A DNA stretch of 64,000 nt from Marinobacter sp. X15-166B. Lineage in GTDB: Bacteria; Pseudomonadota; Gammaproteobacteria; Pseudomonadales; Oleiphilaceae. The stretch is from assembly GCF_001752365.1 (NCBI RefSeq), contig NZ_MEIY01000001.1:2038473-2102472 (forward strand). The letters are read 5' to 3'. The notes under the pieces were generated by a model that was given only the letters and a program-made list of their open reading frames with translations, was not told the origin of the DNA and made no database searches. The position numbers were made by a program, and so were the translations under genes. Shown in pieces: positions 1-10,404 of the stretch (positions are counted from its first letter, which is position 1; each line of letters begins with the position of its first letter).

Positions 1-107
1 CTAGCTGCCGGGGCATTTTTTTTTGACCAAAATTTGCCTCCGGGTCTGATTTTCAGGACTTCCACGGTCGGGTAAACAGCAGCGCAACGGGTAACATTGT
101 TTTTCGG

Positions 108-116
108 TGATATACT
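108..116 (+). promoter_or_regulatory. possible extended -10 promoter for leuA
   Basis: TGATATACT at 108-116 fits an extended -10 element (TG, one base, TATACT). No good -35 hexamer lies 16-18 bp upstream. It is 58 bases before the leuA start. I see no leader peptide rich in Leu codons in 1-173, so classical leucine attenuation is not supported. Confidence 0.35.
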
Positions 117-173
117 TCCGGTAATTGCCGCTCCTGTCGTCGGACGGGGCCCTACCATGCGATGGAGAATGAT

Positions 174-1724
174 ATGTCCGCCAAAGAGCATCTGGTTATA
201 TTCGATACCACCCTGAGGGACGGCGAGCAAAGTCCCGGCGCGACCATGAACAAGACAGAGAAGCTGCGCATCGCCAAAATTCTGGAAAAACTCAGGGTCG
301 ATGTGATCGAGGCCGGGTTTGCCATCGCCAGCCAGGGCGATTTCGAGGCGGTAAAGCTGATTGCCGAAACCATCAAGGACTCCACCGTTTGCAGCCTTGC
401 CCGGGTGATCGACAAGGATATTGACCGGGCCGCAGAGGCTATCCGGCCCGCGCAGCGCGGACGTATCCATACTTTTATTGCCACTTCGCCCATCCACATG
501 CAGCACAAGTTGCAAATGACGCCGGACGAGGTGGTCGAGCAAGCGGTGCGGGCCATCAAGCGGGCCCGGAACCACGTTGATGATGTGGAGTTTTCCTGCG
601 AAGACGCCGGCCGCTCCGAGCTCGATTTTCTTTGCCGGATTATCGAAGCGGCGATCCACGCTGGCGCCACCACCATTAATATCCCCGATACCGTGGGTTA
701 CGCGATTCCCGAACAGTTCGGTGAAACGGTTGGGCAGATCATTCAGCGGGTGCCCAATGCCGACAAGGCCATCTTTTCGGTACATTGCCATAACGATCTG
801 GGGTTGGCAGTTGCTAACTCGCTGGCCGCGGTTGGCCAGGGTGCCCGTCAGGTTGAGTGCACCATCAACGGGCTGGGAGAGCGCGCCGGTAACGCTTCTC
901 TGGAAGAGCTGGTCATGGCGGTGCGTACCCGGCAAGACCTGTTCCACGTCGAGACCCGCATTGATACCCGGCATATCGTTCCCGCGTCCCGGCTGGTGTC
1001 CACCATCACCGGATTTCCGGTGCAGCCCAACAAGGCCATCGTGGGTGCCAACGCATTTGCCCATGAGTCGGGCATCCATCAGGACGGCGTCATCAAACAC
1101 CGGGAAACCTATGAAATCATGCGTGCGGAAGACGTGGGTTGGCACACCAACAGTCTGGTGTTGGGCAAACACTCCGGACGGAACGCGTTTCGCTCGCGCC
1201 TGCAGGAGTTGGGGATCCAGTTTGAGACCGAAACCGAGCTGAATGCGGCCTTTACCCGTTTCAAGGCCCTGGCAGATCTGAAGCACGAAATATTTGATGA
1301 GGATTTACAGGCCATAGCCACCGATACCAAGAGAAAGGACGCCGACGCCCGCTTTTCCCTGGTGTGCATGCGGGTGTGTTCCGAAACCGGTGTGGTGCCG
1401 GTGGCTGAACTGACCTTGATGGTTGATGGCAAAGAACGCACCGCCGAGGCCGAAGGCAGCGGTCCGGTTGACGCAACCTTCAGGGCGATCGAGTCCCTGA
1501 CGGATTCAGGCTGTACTCTGCAATTGTACTCGGTAAACAACATCACCGGGGGTACCGACTCGCAAGGGGAGGTCACAGTGCGTCTGGAGCGCGGCGGTCG
1601 TATTGTGAATGGCCTGGGAGCCGATACCGATATTGTGATTGCCTCGGCGAAAGCCTATGTGCAGGCGTTGAATCTGATCACGTCAGAGGGTAGCAAGCAG
1701 CACCCACAGGCCGCCGATGTCTGA
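174..1724 (+). CDS. leuA: 2-isopropylmalate synthase LeuA
   Basis: Condenses acetyl-CoA with 2-oxoisovalerate, the first committed step of leucine synthesis, in the cytoplasm. The N-terminal TIM barrel opens with [11 protein letters not shown] at about residues 11-21 and carries the metal-binding HCHNDLGLA motif near residue 204; [14 protein letters not shown] follows near 244. The C-terminal third, from about residue 390, matches the leucine-sensing regulatory domain. At 516 aa it is close to the 523 aa of E. coli LeuA. I chose ATG 174 over the in-frame ATG 162 because GGAG at 164-167 is spaced 6 bases from 174. The stop overlaps the next gene by 8 bases, suggesting cotranscription. Confidence 0.96.
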   Translation: MSAKEHLVIFDTTLRDGEQSPGATMNKTEKLRIAKILEKLRVDVIEAGFAIASQGDFEAVKLIAETIKDSTVCSLARVIDKDIDRAAEAIRPAQRGRIHTFIATSPIHMQHKLQMTPDEVVEQAVRAIKRARNHVDDVEFSCEDAGRSELDFLCRIIEAAIHAGATTINIPDTVGYAIPEQFGETVGQIIQRVPNADKAIFSVHCHNDLGLAVANSLAAVGQGARQVECTINGLGERAGNASLEELVMAVRTRQDLFHVETRIDTRHIVPASRLVSTITGFPVQPNKAIVGANAFAHESGIHQDGVIKHRETYEIMRAEDVGWHTNSLVLGKHSGRNAFRSRLQELGIQFETETELNAAFTRFKALADLKHEIFDEDLQAIATDTKRKDADARFSLVCMRVCSETGVVPVAELTLMVDGKERTAEAEGSGPVDATFRAIESLTDSGCTLQLYSVNNITGGTDSQGEVTVRLERGGRIVNGLGADTDIVIASAKAYVQALNLITSEGSKQHPQAADV

Positions 1725-2556
1725 GAAAGCGGGCATTCTCGAGGCGGAGCGCCAGTATTATCTGGAGGCGGCGGGTATCCGGCTGTGGTACGCTCGCGCG
1801 CCGTTGCCAGGGGCGGCAGCCAGCGCGGAGCTGGATTTTTCGGAGCCGGATCCGCTCGAGCCCCCGCAGGAGGAAACGTCGGCGCCGGTCCCGCCGGCGC
1901 GACGGCCAGTTGGCCAGCCTGTGTCCACGGAAACCGCGCGCGCCCGCCTTCAGGGCTTGATGAGTGAAACCGCGGGCGAGTCCCCAGCCCCCGCCAACCG
2001 TCCGCAACCACCGTCCCGGAGGCCGGACGATGAGGGGGCACCAGCAACGACCGAAGTCCATACGTCGTCTGCGTCCGAAGAGCTGGCCGGAGATCAGCCG
2101 GCAGCGCAGGGGCCTGCGCCTGCCGGTACCCGGCTGGAAGCTCATTGGGGGCTGTGGGTCGCGGCCCGTCATGTACTGATCAGTGAACGCTCGGCTGATG
2201 CGAGTGCCGCCCTGCAAGATGAGCTGGCTCAGAATATCCTTAAAGCGTTGGGTGACGCGGTCGAGTCAACTCTGGTGCTGCAGTGGCCGGTGTTTAACAA
2301 TGCGCAGGTGCCGGGCACCGACAATGCCGGCCTGAAGACCTTGTTGGGTGACATCGTCGAAGGCTTCGGGGGGCGTCCGGTCATCGCACTGGGGCTCTGG
2401 CCGGATAGGCCCCAGGCGCAACGCCAGGCCTGGTTTGACGAGTTGGTTGGACCACTTGCGGTTGACAGCCCCCACAGTGTGGCAGCGCTTGCCGGGCAGG
2501 GTAGTTACAAACGGGAGCTTTGGCTGCAGCTGAAATCCTGGCAGCAGGGTCAGTGA
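1717..2556 (+). CDS. holD: HolD-like DNA polymerase III psi subunit with long linker
   Basis: Probable psi subunit of the replicative clamp-loader assembly, which links the chi-SSB contact to the clamp loader. The N-terminus (about residues 12-33) has the pattern R-aromatic-x-L-x3-GI-x2-W-x2-R-x-P seen at the start of E. coli HolD. The C-terminal part ends in an ELWLQLKSW segment resembling the HolD C-terminus. Between them, about residues 40-138, lies a Pro/Ala/Glu-rich low-complexity linker, so the protein is 279 aa against 137 aa in E. coli. Position supports the call: holD immediately precedes rimI in E. coli too. The start overlaps leuA and the stop TGATG overlaps rimI. The assignment rests on short motifs plus synteny and would otherwise be called hypothetical. 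Confidence 0.62.
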   Translation: MSEKAGILEAERQYYLEAAGIRLWYARAPLPGAAASAELDFSEPDPLEPPQEETSAPVPPARRPVGQPVSTETARARLQGLMSETAGESPAPANRPQPPSRRPDDEGAPATTEVHTSSASEELAGDQPAAQGPAPAGTRLEAHWGLWVAARHVLISERSADASAALQDELAQNILKALGDAVESTLVLQWPVFNNAQVPGTDNAGLKTLLGDIVEGFGGRPVIALGLWPDRPQAQRQAWFDELVGPLAVDSPHSVAALAGQGSYKRELWLQLKSWQQGQ

Positions 2557-3023
2557 TGGCCCCGCCCAACGCCGACCAATCCTGGTCAATTCAGCCGTTA
2601 ACGGAACAAGATTTACCCGCCATGCTGACGGTTGAGCGACAGGCGCATTCCCACCCCTGGTCCGAGGGGATCTTTCGTGATTGTTTGCGATCGGGGTACC
2701 GCTTTGCGGGGATCGCCGATCACCGGGGGCTGCGTGCCTTTTGCGTAGTGACCAATCAGTTTGATGAAGCCCATCTGGTGAACATCTGTGTGTCCCCGGA
2801 GTGTCAGGGGCAGGGGTTGGGGCGACAGTTGTTGGCGTATCTGATCAAGCGGGCTAAAAATGACGGTATGGAGCGTTTGCTGCTGGAGGTGCGCCGGAGT
2901 AACAAAAAAGCGCTGCGACTCTACCGGAGTGCGGGGTTTGAACGAATAGGAGTGCGCAGAGGGTATTACCCCTCTGCGCAAGGACGTGAAGACGCGGTGG
3001 TCTTGTCCTTATTTCTGCTTTAG
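2556..3023 (+). CDS. rimI: ribosomal protein S18-alanine N-acetyltransferase RimI
   Basis: GNAT-family enzyme that acetylates the N-terminal alanine of ribosomal protein S18 using acetyl-CoA. The acetyl-CoA pyrophosphate loop is QGQGLGRQLL, followed by the family-typical LLLEVRRSNKKALRLY segment and GYYP near the end. The substrate-side HSHPWSE motif near the N-terminus matches HAFPWSE of E. coli RimI. ATG 2556 overlaps the upstream stop in TGATG; this gives 155 aa, close to E. coli (148 aa), whereas an upstream in-frame start would add 12 unsupported residues. The 3' end overlaps the convergent fghA by 15 bases. Confidence 0.93.
   Translation: MAPPNADQSWSIQPLTEQDLPAMLTVERQAHSHPWSEGIFRDCLRSGYRFAGIADHRGLRAFCVVTNQFDEAHLVNICVSPECQGQGLGRQLLAYLIKRAKNDGMERLLLEVRRSNKKALRLYRSAGFERIGVRRGYYPSAQGREDAVVLSLFLL
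2953..2980. other. 11-bp perfect hairpin inside the rimI 3' end
   Basis: TGCGCAGAGGG at 2953-2963 is followed by the loop TATTAC and then the exact complement at 2970-2980. It falls in codons for the conserved RRGYYPS region of RimI and 28 bases beyond the stop of the convergent fghA. There is no strong T tract on either side, so it is not a textbook terminator. With no other hairpin between the two genes it could still help end the fghA transcript. Confidence 0.4.
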
Positions 3024-3857
3024 CCCCATATAAGGAGCGTGGAAGTGCAGATGGTCTTCGATAAAGCTGCTGATAAAGAAGTAGCTGTGATCGTAACCAT
3101 CGTGGCGGTGCAATTCCAGCGGGTAGCCGCTTTCCTTGGCCGCGGCCTCCAGTACTTCCGGTTTTAACTGTTCATTGAGGAAGTTGTCGGCCTCGCCCTG
3201 ATCCACTCTTGCCGGCACATGTTCGGTGGCTTTTTTCATCAACAGTGAACTGTCGTACTCGCTCCACTTCGATGTATCTTTCCCCAGGTAGGCGGTGAAC
3301 GCCTTTTGACCCCAAGGGCAATTGACCGGGTTGGTGATCGGGCTGAACGCCGACACTGACCGGTAACGGTCCGGGTTGCGCATGGCAATCACCAATGCAC
3401 CGTGGCCACCCATGGAGTGGCCCGAGATGCTCCGTACCGAACTGACCGGGAAGGTGGCTTCGATCAACTCCGGGAGCTCGTTGACCACGTAATCGTACAT
3501 CTGGTAATGGCGGTTCCAGGGAGCTTCGGTGGCATTCACATAGAAGCCCGCGCCCTGACCCAGATCGTATGCGTCATCGTCGGCCACACACTCGCCACGA
3601 GGGCTGGTGTCGGGAACAATCAGCGCCATGCCCAGTTCGGCGGCGGCACGAAACGCACCGGCTTTCTGGGTGAAGTTCTCATCGGTGCAGGTCAGTCCCG
3701 ACAGCCAGTACAGCGCCGGCACTTCGGCCCCCGCAGCAGCCTGCGGGGGCAGGTAAACGGCGAAACGCATTGTGCAGCCCAGGGTGCTGGACTGGTGGGT
3801 GTACTGCTTGTGCCACCCACCAAACACCTTGTTGCTACTAACGTTTTCAACGCTCAT
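3009..3857 (-). CDS. fghA: S-formylglutathione hydrolase
   Basis: Hydrolyses S-formylglutathione to formate and glutathione, the second step of glutathione-dependent formaldehyde detoxification in the cytoplasm. It is an esterase-D-type alpha/beta hydrolase: the nucleophile elbow is SGHSMGGHGAL near residue 148, and the C-terminal catalytic His lies in HDGYDHSYFF near residue 257. The N-terminal YLPPQ and WLSGLTCTDENF segments are typical of the family. Length 282 aa matches the usual 275-285. It lies 24 bases downstream of adhC on the same strand, so the two enzymes of the pathway form one operon. Confidence 0.96.
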   Translation of the reverse strand: MSVENVSSNKVFGGWHKQYTHQSSTLGCTMRFAVYLPPQAAAGAEVPALYWLSGLTCTDENFTQKAGAFRAAAELGMALIVPDTSPRGECVADDDAYDLGQGAGFYVNATEAPWNRHYQMYDYVVNELPELIEATFPVSSVRSISGHSMGGHGALVIAMRNPDRYRSVSAFSPITNPVNCPWGQKAFTAYLGKDTSKWSEYDSSLLMKKATEHVPARVDQGEADNFLNEQLKPEVLEAAAKESGYPLELHRHDGYDHSYFFISSFIEDHLHFHAPYMGLKQK

Positions 3858-3881
3858 AAATACACTCCTGACAAGATTAGC

Positions 3882-5095
<1,214 letters not shown>

Positions 5096-5111
5096 TCCCC
5101 TTAAAATGCAA

Positions 5112-5133
5112 ATTACCTTTACTGTGGGGTAAT
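5112..5133. promoter_or_regulatory. dyad, candidate LysR-type operator
   Basis: ATTACC at 5112-5117 and GGTAAT at 5128-5133 form a perfect 6-bp inverted repeat with a 10-bp gap in the 178-bp region between adhC and the divergent LysR gene. Size and interrupted symmetry suit a LysR-family site. The assignment to this regulator is inference from position. Confidence 0.35.
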
Positions 5134-5190
5134 AATGGGTGGCGGCGCGGGAAAGGGCCGATCCATTAGGGCAAGTGTAGAAGAGGTTAT

Positions 5191-6069
5191 ATGGTTCGCT
5201 GGGACGGAATACGTGAATTTGTTGCCGTGGTGGAGGCGGGAAGTTTTACCGCGGCAGGCCAGCGGCTGGAAATGTCAACCGCGCAGGTGAGTCGCCAGGT
5301 CGGGGCACTGGAGGAGCGCCTGGCCAGCCGCCTGCTGCACCGCACCACCCGAACCGTCAGCGTGACTGAGACCGGGCAGCTGTATTACCAGCACTGCCGG
5401 CAACTGCTGGACGGGCTGGAAGAGGCCGAGCGGGTGGTAACCAACCTGCAGGACAAGCCCAAAGGCCGGTTGCGACTGACGGCGCCGATCAGCTACGGCG
5501 AAGGCGTAATTGCTCCGCTGATCAATGATTTTGCGATCCGCTATGCCGAGTTGGACGTGGATCTGGTGCTCACCAATCAGCGCCTGGACCTGCTCTCTGA
5601 GGGGCTGGATCTGGCGATCCGTATTGGCCAGCTGGAAGATTCCACGCTGGTCGCCCGCAAGTTGGGGGTGCGCACCCGGTATGTGTGTGCCTCGGCGACC
5701 TATCTGGAAACCTACGGCACCCCTTATTCCCTGTCGGAACTGGAGCAGCATAACTGCCTGCGGGGTGGCTCGGATTACTGGCGCTTTCAGGAGGATGGCA
5801 AGGCCTCACTGATCCGTGTGCAGGGACGCACTCAGTGCAACAGCGGTTGGGCGCTGGTGGATGCAGCCAAGAAAGGCATGGGGTTGGTGCAGCTGCCGGA
5901 CTACTATGTGCAGGCTCTGATCGAGACGGGGCGCTTGATACCGGTGCTGGAAAATTATCGGGAGCGCAAGGAGGTGATTTGGGCGGTTTATCCCCATAAT
6001 CGCCACCTGTCGACCAAGGTGCGCATGCTGGTGGAGTTTTTGGCGGCATCGCTGAGTGGAAGCGAGTAA
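5191..6069 (+). CDS. LysR-family transcriptional regulator
   Basis: DNA-binding regulator of 292 aa. The N-terminal winged helix-turn-helix (about residues 4-62) shows the family pattern FVAVVEAGSFTAAGQRL, AQVSRQV and RLLHRTTRTVSVTETG. The rest is the periplasmic-binding-like effector domain, beginning around KGRLRLTAPISYGE near residue 91. It resembles the single-gene LTTRs close to AaeR/DmlR. It is divergent from adhC-fghA, so control of formaldehyde detoxification is the natural guess, although the effector cannot be read from sequence. An RBS-like GAGG lies just before ATG 5191. Confidence 0.9.
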   Translation: MVRWDGIREFVAVVEAGSFTAAGQRLEMSTAQVSRQVGALEERLASRLLHRTTRTVSVTETGQLYYQHCRQLLDGLEEAERVVTNLQDKPKGRLRLTAPISYGEGVIAPLINDFAIRYAELDVDLVLTNQRLDLLSEGLDLAIRIGQLEDSTLVARKLGVRTRYVCASATYLETYGTPYSLSELEQHNCLRGGSDYWRFQEDGKASLIRVQGRTQCNSGWALVDAAKKGMGLVQLPDYYVQALIETGRLIPVLENYRERKEVIWAVYPHNRHLSTKVRMLVEFLAASLSGSE

Positions 6070-6164
6070 GTATCGCCCTCCATTGTATGGGCAGGTGATA
6101 TCAGCGAAAATACCACCCATTCAATGCGCCATTCACACTCTGCATAACCGGAAGACCCAGTTTA

Positions 6165-7748
6165 ATGCCTAAGTCCCTTCAGAATGAAGTTGCCAAGCGT
6201 CGGACCTTTGCGATTATTTCTCACCCCGACGCCGGTAAAACCACCATCACCGAAAAGGTCTTGCTGTTCGGTCATGCGTTGCAAAAAGCGGGTACCGTCA
6301 AGGGTAAAAAGTCCGGACAGCACGCCAAATCCGACTGGATGGAGATGGAGAAAGAGCGGGGGATTTCGGTCACCACTTCGGTGATGCAGTTTCCCTACGC
6401 GGACAAACTGGTGAATCTGCTGGATACCCCGGGCCACGAAGATTTCTCGGAAGACACTTACCGTACCCTGACCGCAGTGGATTCTTGCCTGATGGTGATT
6501 GACAGCGGTAAAGGGGTTGAGGAACGTACCATCAAGCTGATGGAGGTGGCCCGTCTGCGGGATACACCGATCCTGACGTTCATGAACAAGCTGGACCGGG
6601 ATACCCGCGACCCGATCGAGCTGATGGATGAGGTGGAAGACGTGCTCAAGATCGCCTGCTCCCCGGTGACCTGGCCGATCGGCATGGGCAAGGGGTTCAA
6701 GGGGGTTTACCATCTGCTGGACGATGAGGTGATTCTGTATCACACCGGCCAGGGGCACACCATTCAGGAGCGGCGCACCATTAAGGGGCTGGACAACCCG
6801 GAATTGGATACTGTCCTCGGCAGTTACGCCGCTGACCTGCGCGACGAGGTTGAGCTGGTCAAGGGGGCGTCCCATGAGTTTGACCATGAGGCGTTTCTTG
6901 CGGGGGAGCTGACCCCGGTGTTTTTCGGTACTGCGCTGGGCAACTTCGGCGTGGATCACATGCTGGACGGCCTCGTTAAATGGGCCCCCGCGCCCCAGCC
7001 GCGGGAATCGGATCTGCGCACGGTGGCACCGGCGGACGACACCTTCTCAGGATTTGTGTTCAAGATTCAGGCCAATATGGATCCGCTGCACCGGGATCGG
7101 GTGGCCTTTATGCGCATCGTGTCCGGCAAATACAGTCAGGGTATGAGGGCGCGTCACGTGCGCATCGGCAAGGACGTGCGCTTCTCCGATGCGCTGACCT
7201 TCATGGCTGGCGACCGGGAGCATGCTGAAGAAGCCTTTGCCGGCGACATTATCGGGTTACACAACCACGGCACCATCCGTCTGGGGGACACCTTCACGGA
7301 TGGTGACGAGATGAAATTTACCGGGATTCCCAATTTCGCGCCCGAGTTGTTCCGTCGCATCCGCCTCAAGGATCCGCTCAAGGCCAAGCAGCTGCAAAAA
7401 GGGTTGCTGCAGTTGTCTGAGGAGGGGGCCGTGCAGGTGTTCCGTCCGCGCAAGAACAACGATCTGATCGTCGGCGCCGTCGGTGTCTTGCAGTTTGATG
7501 TGGTGGTCTCCCGGCTGAAATCCGAATACAAGGTTGAGGCGGTGTATGAGCACATCAATGTGGCCACGGCACGCTGGGTCGAGGCCCGGGATCCGCGCAA
7601 ACTGGAAGAGTTCGAAACCAAGGCGGGCGAGTTTCTGGCCCTGGATGGCAGCGACCATCTCACCTACATCGCCCCGACCATGGTGAACCTGCAGCTGGCC
7701 CAGGAGCGTTACCCGGAGGTCGAGTTCCACACCACCCGGGAGCACTGA
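6165..7748 (+). CDS. prfC: peptide chain release factor 3
   Basis: Translational GTPase that recycles RF1/RF2 from the ribosome after termination. GTPase motifs are in order: P-loop HPDAGKTT (near residues 20-27), G3 [12 protein letters not shown] (near 87) and G4 [10 protein letters not shown] (near 141). The EF-G-like beta-barrel and C-terminal domains complete the chain. 527 aa equals the usual 526-530. Followed 13 bases later by yjjV with an AGGAGG-type RBS, so the two are probably cotranscribed. In E. coli, prfC, rimI, holD and yjjV also cluster. Confidence 0.97.
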   Translation: MPKSLQNEVAKRRTFAIISHPDAGKTTITEKVLLFGHALQKAGTVKGKKSGQHAKSDWMEMEKERGISVTTSVMQFPYADKLVNLLDTPGHEDFSEDTYRTLTAVDSCLMVIDSGKGVEERTIKLMEVARLRDTPILTFMNKLDRDTRDPIELMDEVEDVLKIACSPVTWPIGMGKGFKGVYHLLDDEVILYHTGQGHTIQERRTIKGLDNPELDTVLGSYAADLRDEVELVKGASHEFDHEAFLAGELTPVFFGTALGNFGVDHMLDGLVKWAPAPQPRESDLRTVAPADDTFSGFVFKIQANMDPLHRDRVAFMRIVSGKYSQGMRARHVRIGKDVRFSDALTFMAGDREHAEEAFAGDIIGLHNHGTIRLGDTFTDGDEMKFTGIPNFAPELFRRIRLKDPLKAKQLQKGLLQLSEEGAVQVFRPRKNNDLIVGAVGVLQFDVVVSRLKSEYKVEAVYEHINVATARWVEARDPRKLEEFETKAGEFLALDGSDHLTYIAPTMVNLQLAQERYPEVEFHTTREH

Positions 7749-7761
7749 ACAGGAGGTAATC

Positions 7762-8529
7762 ATGGGTCGCTGGGTGGACGCCCACTGCCATTTCGACTTT
7801 CCGCAGTTTGACGGCCGGCGCGCTGAGGTGTGGCGGCAAGCGCAGGCGGCGGGGATCTCCCGGTTGGTGATCCCGGGCGTGCGGCAGGCCGATTGGGCGC
7901 GGGTGCGGACAGTGGCCGATTCCTTTGCCGGTGTAGATTACTGCCTGGGGATTCACCCCTGGTATATTGCAGAGCATGACGAGCGGGCTCTGGCAGAACT
8001 GGAGGAGCTGGTCACCGCCGCTCCCCCGGGGCTGGTCGCCATCGGCGAGTGTGGGCTGGATCGGGTGCGCGGCAATCTGGCGCAGCAGCAGCCATGGTTT
8101 GAAGTGCAGGTCGATCTGGCCATGGCGGCGAATCTGCCGCTGGTGATTCACTCGGTGCGTACTCACGATGAGGTGTGCGCATTGTTGCGGCGCAAGTCCG
8201 TATCCGTGCCGGTGTTGGTTCATGGGTTTGCGGGCAGCTATCAACAGGCCGCCCAGCTGATCGATCTGGGGTGTCTGCTCGGGGTGGGCGGGGTAATCAC
8301 TTATCCGCGGGCCAGAAAAACCGCCGCCGCGCTTGCCCGGGTGCCGTTGGCGTCATTGGTGCTGGAAACAGATGCCCCCGATATGCCGCCGGCCGGCTGC
8401 GCCCCCGGGGCGAACACCCCCCTGAACATCCCGCGCATATTCACGGCCCTGGCTGCGTTGCGGCCGGAGCCGGCCGCCGAGATCGAACGACAGTTGCGGG
8501 CCAATGTCCGGCGGCTGTACCGCTGGTAG
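7762..8529 (+). CDS. yjjV: TatD-family metal-dependent hydrolase YjjV
   Basis: Metal-dependent phosphohydrolase/nuclease of the TatD TIM-barrel family, with unverified substrate. Metal-ligand motifs are present: DAHCHFDFPQFD at the N-terminus, AIGECGLD near residue 95, VHGFAGS near 154 and ETDAPDMPPAG near 204. The sequence is closer to E. coli YjjV than to TatD itself, especially the HCHFDFP start and GVGGVITYPRA. Length 255 aa matches YjjV. AGGAGG at 7751-7756 positions the ATG at 7762. Confidence 0.9.
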   Translation: MGRWVDAHCHFDFPQFDGRRAEVWRQAQAAGISRLVIPGVRQADWARVRTVADSFAGVDYCLGIHPWYIAEHDERALAELEELVTAAPPGLVAIGECGLDRVRGNLAQQQPWFEVQVDLAMAANLPLVIHSVRTHDEVCALLRRKSVSVPVLVHGFAGSYQQAAQLIDLGCLLGVGGVITYPRARKTAAALARVPLASLVLETDAPDMPPAGCAPGANTPLNIPRIFTALAALRPEPAAEIERQLRANVRRLYRW

Positions 8530-8558
8530 TTTTTTGTACTAAAATAGGCGATCCGGGG

Positions 8559-8586
8559 TTGCCATTTGTCGGGGCTTTGATACACT
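8559..8586 (+). promoter_or_regulatory. probable rplM-rpsI promoter
   Basis: TTGCCA at 8559-8564, a 16-bp spacer and TACACT at 8581-8586, preceded by an extended -10 TG at 8578-8579. A start near 8593 would leave a leader of about 140 nt before rplM. Leader-based autoregulation by L13 is known in E. coli; whether it applies here cannot be judged by eye. Confidence 0.6.
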
Positions 8587-8735
8587 TCGCGCCCTGGCTT
8601 TTCAAGGCTGTGACGTCAATGCCCCGTTTGATGGCGCTGCCGACAAAACATTTACAGGTTCAAGAACCTCACCGGATGCGATGAGCAGCGGTCGTGGTTT
8701 TTAACGTTTCTTTTATAGCGTTCAAGGCGGAATCA

Positions 8736-9164
8736 ATGAAGACTCTGAGTGCGAAACCAGAAACCGTAACACGTGACTGGTACGTTGTAGACGCAGCCGG
8801 CAAGACGCTGGGTCGTCTGTCAACAGAAATCGCCCGTCGTCTGCGGGGCAAGCATAAGCCTGAGTACACCCCTCATGTAGACACTGGCGATTACATCGTT
8901 GTTATCAATGCAAGCCAAGTGCGGGTTACCGGCAACAAAACATCTGACAAGATGTATTACAGCCATACCGGCTTCCCGGGTGGGTTCCGATCCATCAGTT
9001 TCGATAAGTTGGTCGACAAGGCACCTGAGCAGGTTATTCAGCATGCTGTAAAAGGTATGATGCCGAAAGGTCCTCTGGGCCGTGCCATGCTCAAGAAGCT
9101 GAAGATCTTTGCCGGAGCTGAGCATACTCACGCAGCCCAGCAGCCCAAAGAACTCGATATTTAA
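8736..9164 (+). CDS. rplM: 50S ribosomal protein L13
   Basis: Large-subunit protein assembled early on 23S rRNA. The sequence starts [20 protein letters not shown] and keeps [24 protein letters not shown] and [10 protein letters not shown] in family order, ending [11 protein letters not shown] 8736 gives exactly the 142 aa of E. coli L13; an in-frame GTG further upstream would add an unsupported tail. It is followed 12 bases later by rpsI, the universal partner, in one operon. Confidence 0.98.
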   Translation: MKTLSAKPETVTRDWYVVDAAGKTLGRLSTEIARRLRGKHKPEYTPHVDTGDYIVVINASQVRVTGNKTSDKMYYSHTGFPGGFRSISFDKLVDKAPEQVIQHAVKGMMPKGPLGRAMLKKLKIFAGAEHTHAAQQPKELDI

Positions 9165-9176
9165 CGGAAGGCGGAT

Positions 9177-9569
9177 ATGTCTGTAGCACAAAATTATGGT
9201 ACCGGTCGCCGCAAAACATCCACGGCGCGAGTGTTCATCAAGCCGGGAAGCGGTAACATTTCTATCAACGGTCGTGCGCTGGATCAGTTTTTCAGTCGCG
9301 AGACTCTGCAGATGATCGTGCGTCAGCCGCTGGTCGCTGCTGATTCTGTCGATCGCTTCGACATCAACATCACCGTAAAAGGTGGTGGTATCAGTGGTCA
9401 GGCGGGCGCGATTCGTCACGGTCTGACCCGTGCGTTGATGGAATACGACGAAACCCTGCGCCCAACACTGCGCGAGGCGGGTTTTGTTACCCGTGACGCC
9501 CGTCGCGTAGAGCGTAAGAAAGTGGGTCTGCGCAAGGCGCGTAAGCGTCCTCAGTTCTCCAAGCGTTAA
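9177..9569 (+). CDS. rpsI: 30S ribosomal protein S9
   Basis: Small-subunit protein whose basic C-terminal tail reaches the P-site tRNA. Family motifs [15 protein letters not shown] at the N-terminus and [14 protein letters not shown] near residue 65 are present. The C-terminus [17 protein letters not shown] is the conserved tail. 130 aa, as in E. coli. AAGG precedes the ATG. The operon ends at a strong terminator 24 bases past the stop. Confidence 0.98.
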   Translation: MSVAQNYGTGRRKTSTARVFIKPGSGNISINGRALDQFFSRETLQMIVRQPLVAADSVDRFDINITVKGGGISGQAGAIRHGLTRALMEYDETLRPTLREAGFVTRDARRVERKKVGLRKARKRPQFSKR

Positions 9570-9592
9570 TACCGCCTGGAAAGACTCTCAAA

Positions 9593-9618
9593 AAACCCGG
9601 CTGCAGGCCGGGTTTTTT
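9593..9618 (+). terminator. intrinsic terminator of rplM-rpsI
   Basis: AAACCCGGC (9593-9601) pairs with GCCGGGTTT (9607-9615) around a five-base loop, followed by further T residues to 9618. Confidence 0.88.
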
Positions 9619-9697
9619 GTTTTCCGGGAGCCCGTTCGGGGCCCGGGGAGGGGGTGGAAACGCTTGTAGCTACTGCCTTTCCGACTTGTAAGCTGGT

Positions 9698-9729
9698 GGT
9701 AATTTCATTACCATTTGTGCGCTTATAAT
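9698..9729 (+). promoter_or_regulatory. probable petABC promoter with overlapping palindrome
   Basis: TATAAT at 9724-9729 is a perfect -10 element 78 bases before petA. The -35 region has no good hexamer but is occupied by the 15-bp palindrome GGTAATTTCATTACC (9698-9712), as expected for an operator or activator site. The binding factor is unknown. Confidence 0.45.
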
Positions 9730-9807
9730 TTTGGATCGTGATGTCCTTTTCGATGCGTGGCTGTCGTCCCGACAGGTTGCGCCATCGCCAGATGGGAGAA
9801 AACCATA

Positions 9808-10404
9808 ATGAGTAATGGCGACGTGAGCCAAGGCCGGCGCCGGTTTCTGATCGGTGCAACGTCGGTGGTTGGTGGTGTCGGCGTCGTCGGTGCAGCTGTC
9901 CCTTTCGTGGCATCCTGGAATCCCAGTGCCAAAGCGGAAGCAGCAGGAGCACCGGTCACCGTCAATGTCAGCAAACTGGAACCGGGTCAGCAGATAACAG
10001 TTGAGTGGCGAGGCAAGCCGGTATGGCTGATTCGGCGCACTGAAGAGATGCTGGCGAACATCAAGAAACAGAACGACCGGGTGAAGGATCCGGAGTCTGC
10101 TGAGGCTTCGCAACAGCCGGGCTATATTACTGGCGAATTCCGTTCCCTGAAACCTGAGTTGGTGGTTCTGGTTGGTCTCTGTACCCATTTGGGTTGTGTG
10201 CCTTCTTACCGTCCGGAAGTGGCCGCCGCGGATCTCGGGGGCGACTGGCTGGGTGGTTTGTTCTGTCCGTGTCATGGCTCCAAGTACGATCTGGCCGGTC
10301 GTGTTTACGACAGTCAGCCGGCGCCGTCGAATCTCGAGGTCCCGCCTTATCGTTATGAAAACGACGCGACGGTTACCATCGGTCTAGATCCGGAGACAGT
10401 GTGA
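9808..10404 (+). CDS. petA: ubiquinol-cytochrome c reductase Rieske iron-sulfur subunit
   Basis: Carries the high-potential 2Fe-2S centre of the cytochrome bc1 complex and passes electrons from ubiquinol to cytochrome c1. The twin-arginine-like N-terminus QGRRRFLIGATS runs into one membrane segment (about residues 15-35), as expected for a Tat-inserted Rieske protein. Cluster ligands are in CTHLGCVP (near residue 128) and CPCHGSKYD (near 153). 198 aa. ATG 9808 has GGGAG at 9794-9798; an in-frame ATG 51 bases upstream is rejected because the Tat-like signal should begin the protein. The stop overlaps petB. Confidence 0.96.
   Translation: MSNGDVSQGRRRFLIGATSVVGGVGVVGAAVPFVASWNPSAKAEAAGAPVTVNVSKLEPGQQITVEWRGKPVWLIRRTEEMLANIKKQNDRVKDPESAEASQQPGYITGEFRSLKPELVVLVGLCTHLGCVPSYRPEVAAADLGGDWLGGLFCPCHGSKYDLAGRVYDSQPAPSNLEVPPYRYENDATVTIGLDPETV

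Noticed and set aside
1..24. Right half of a possible terminator (CTGCCGGGGCA then nine T)
   Set aside because: The left arm would lie outside the window, so the hairpin cannot be confirmed.
1..173. Leucine attenuator before leuA
   Set aside because: No short frame rich in Leu codons and no terminator/antiterminator pair seen.
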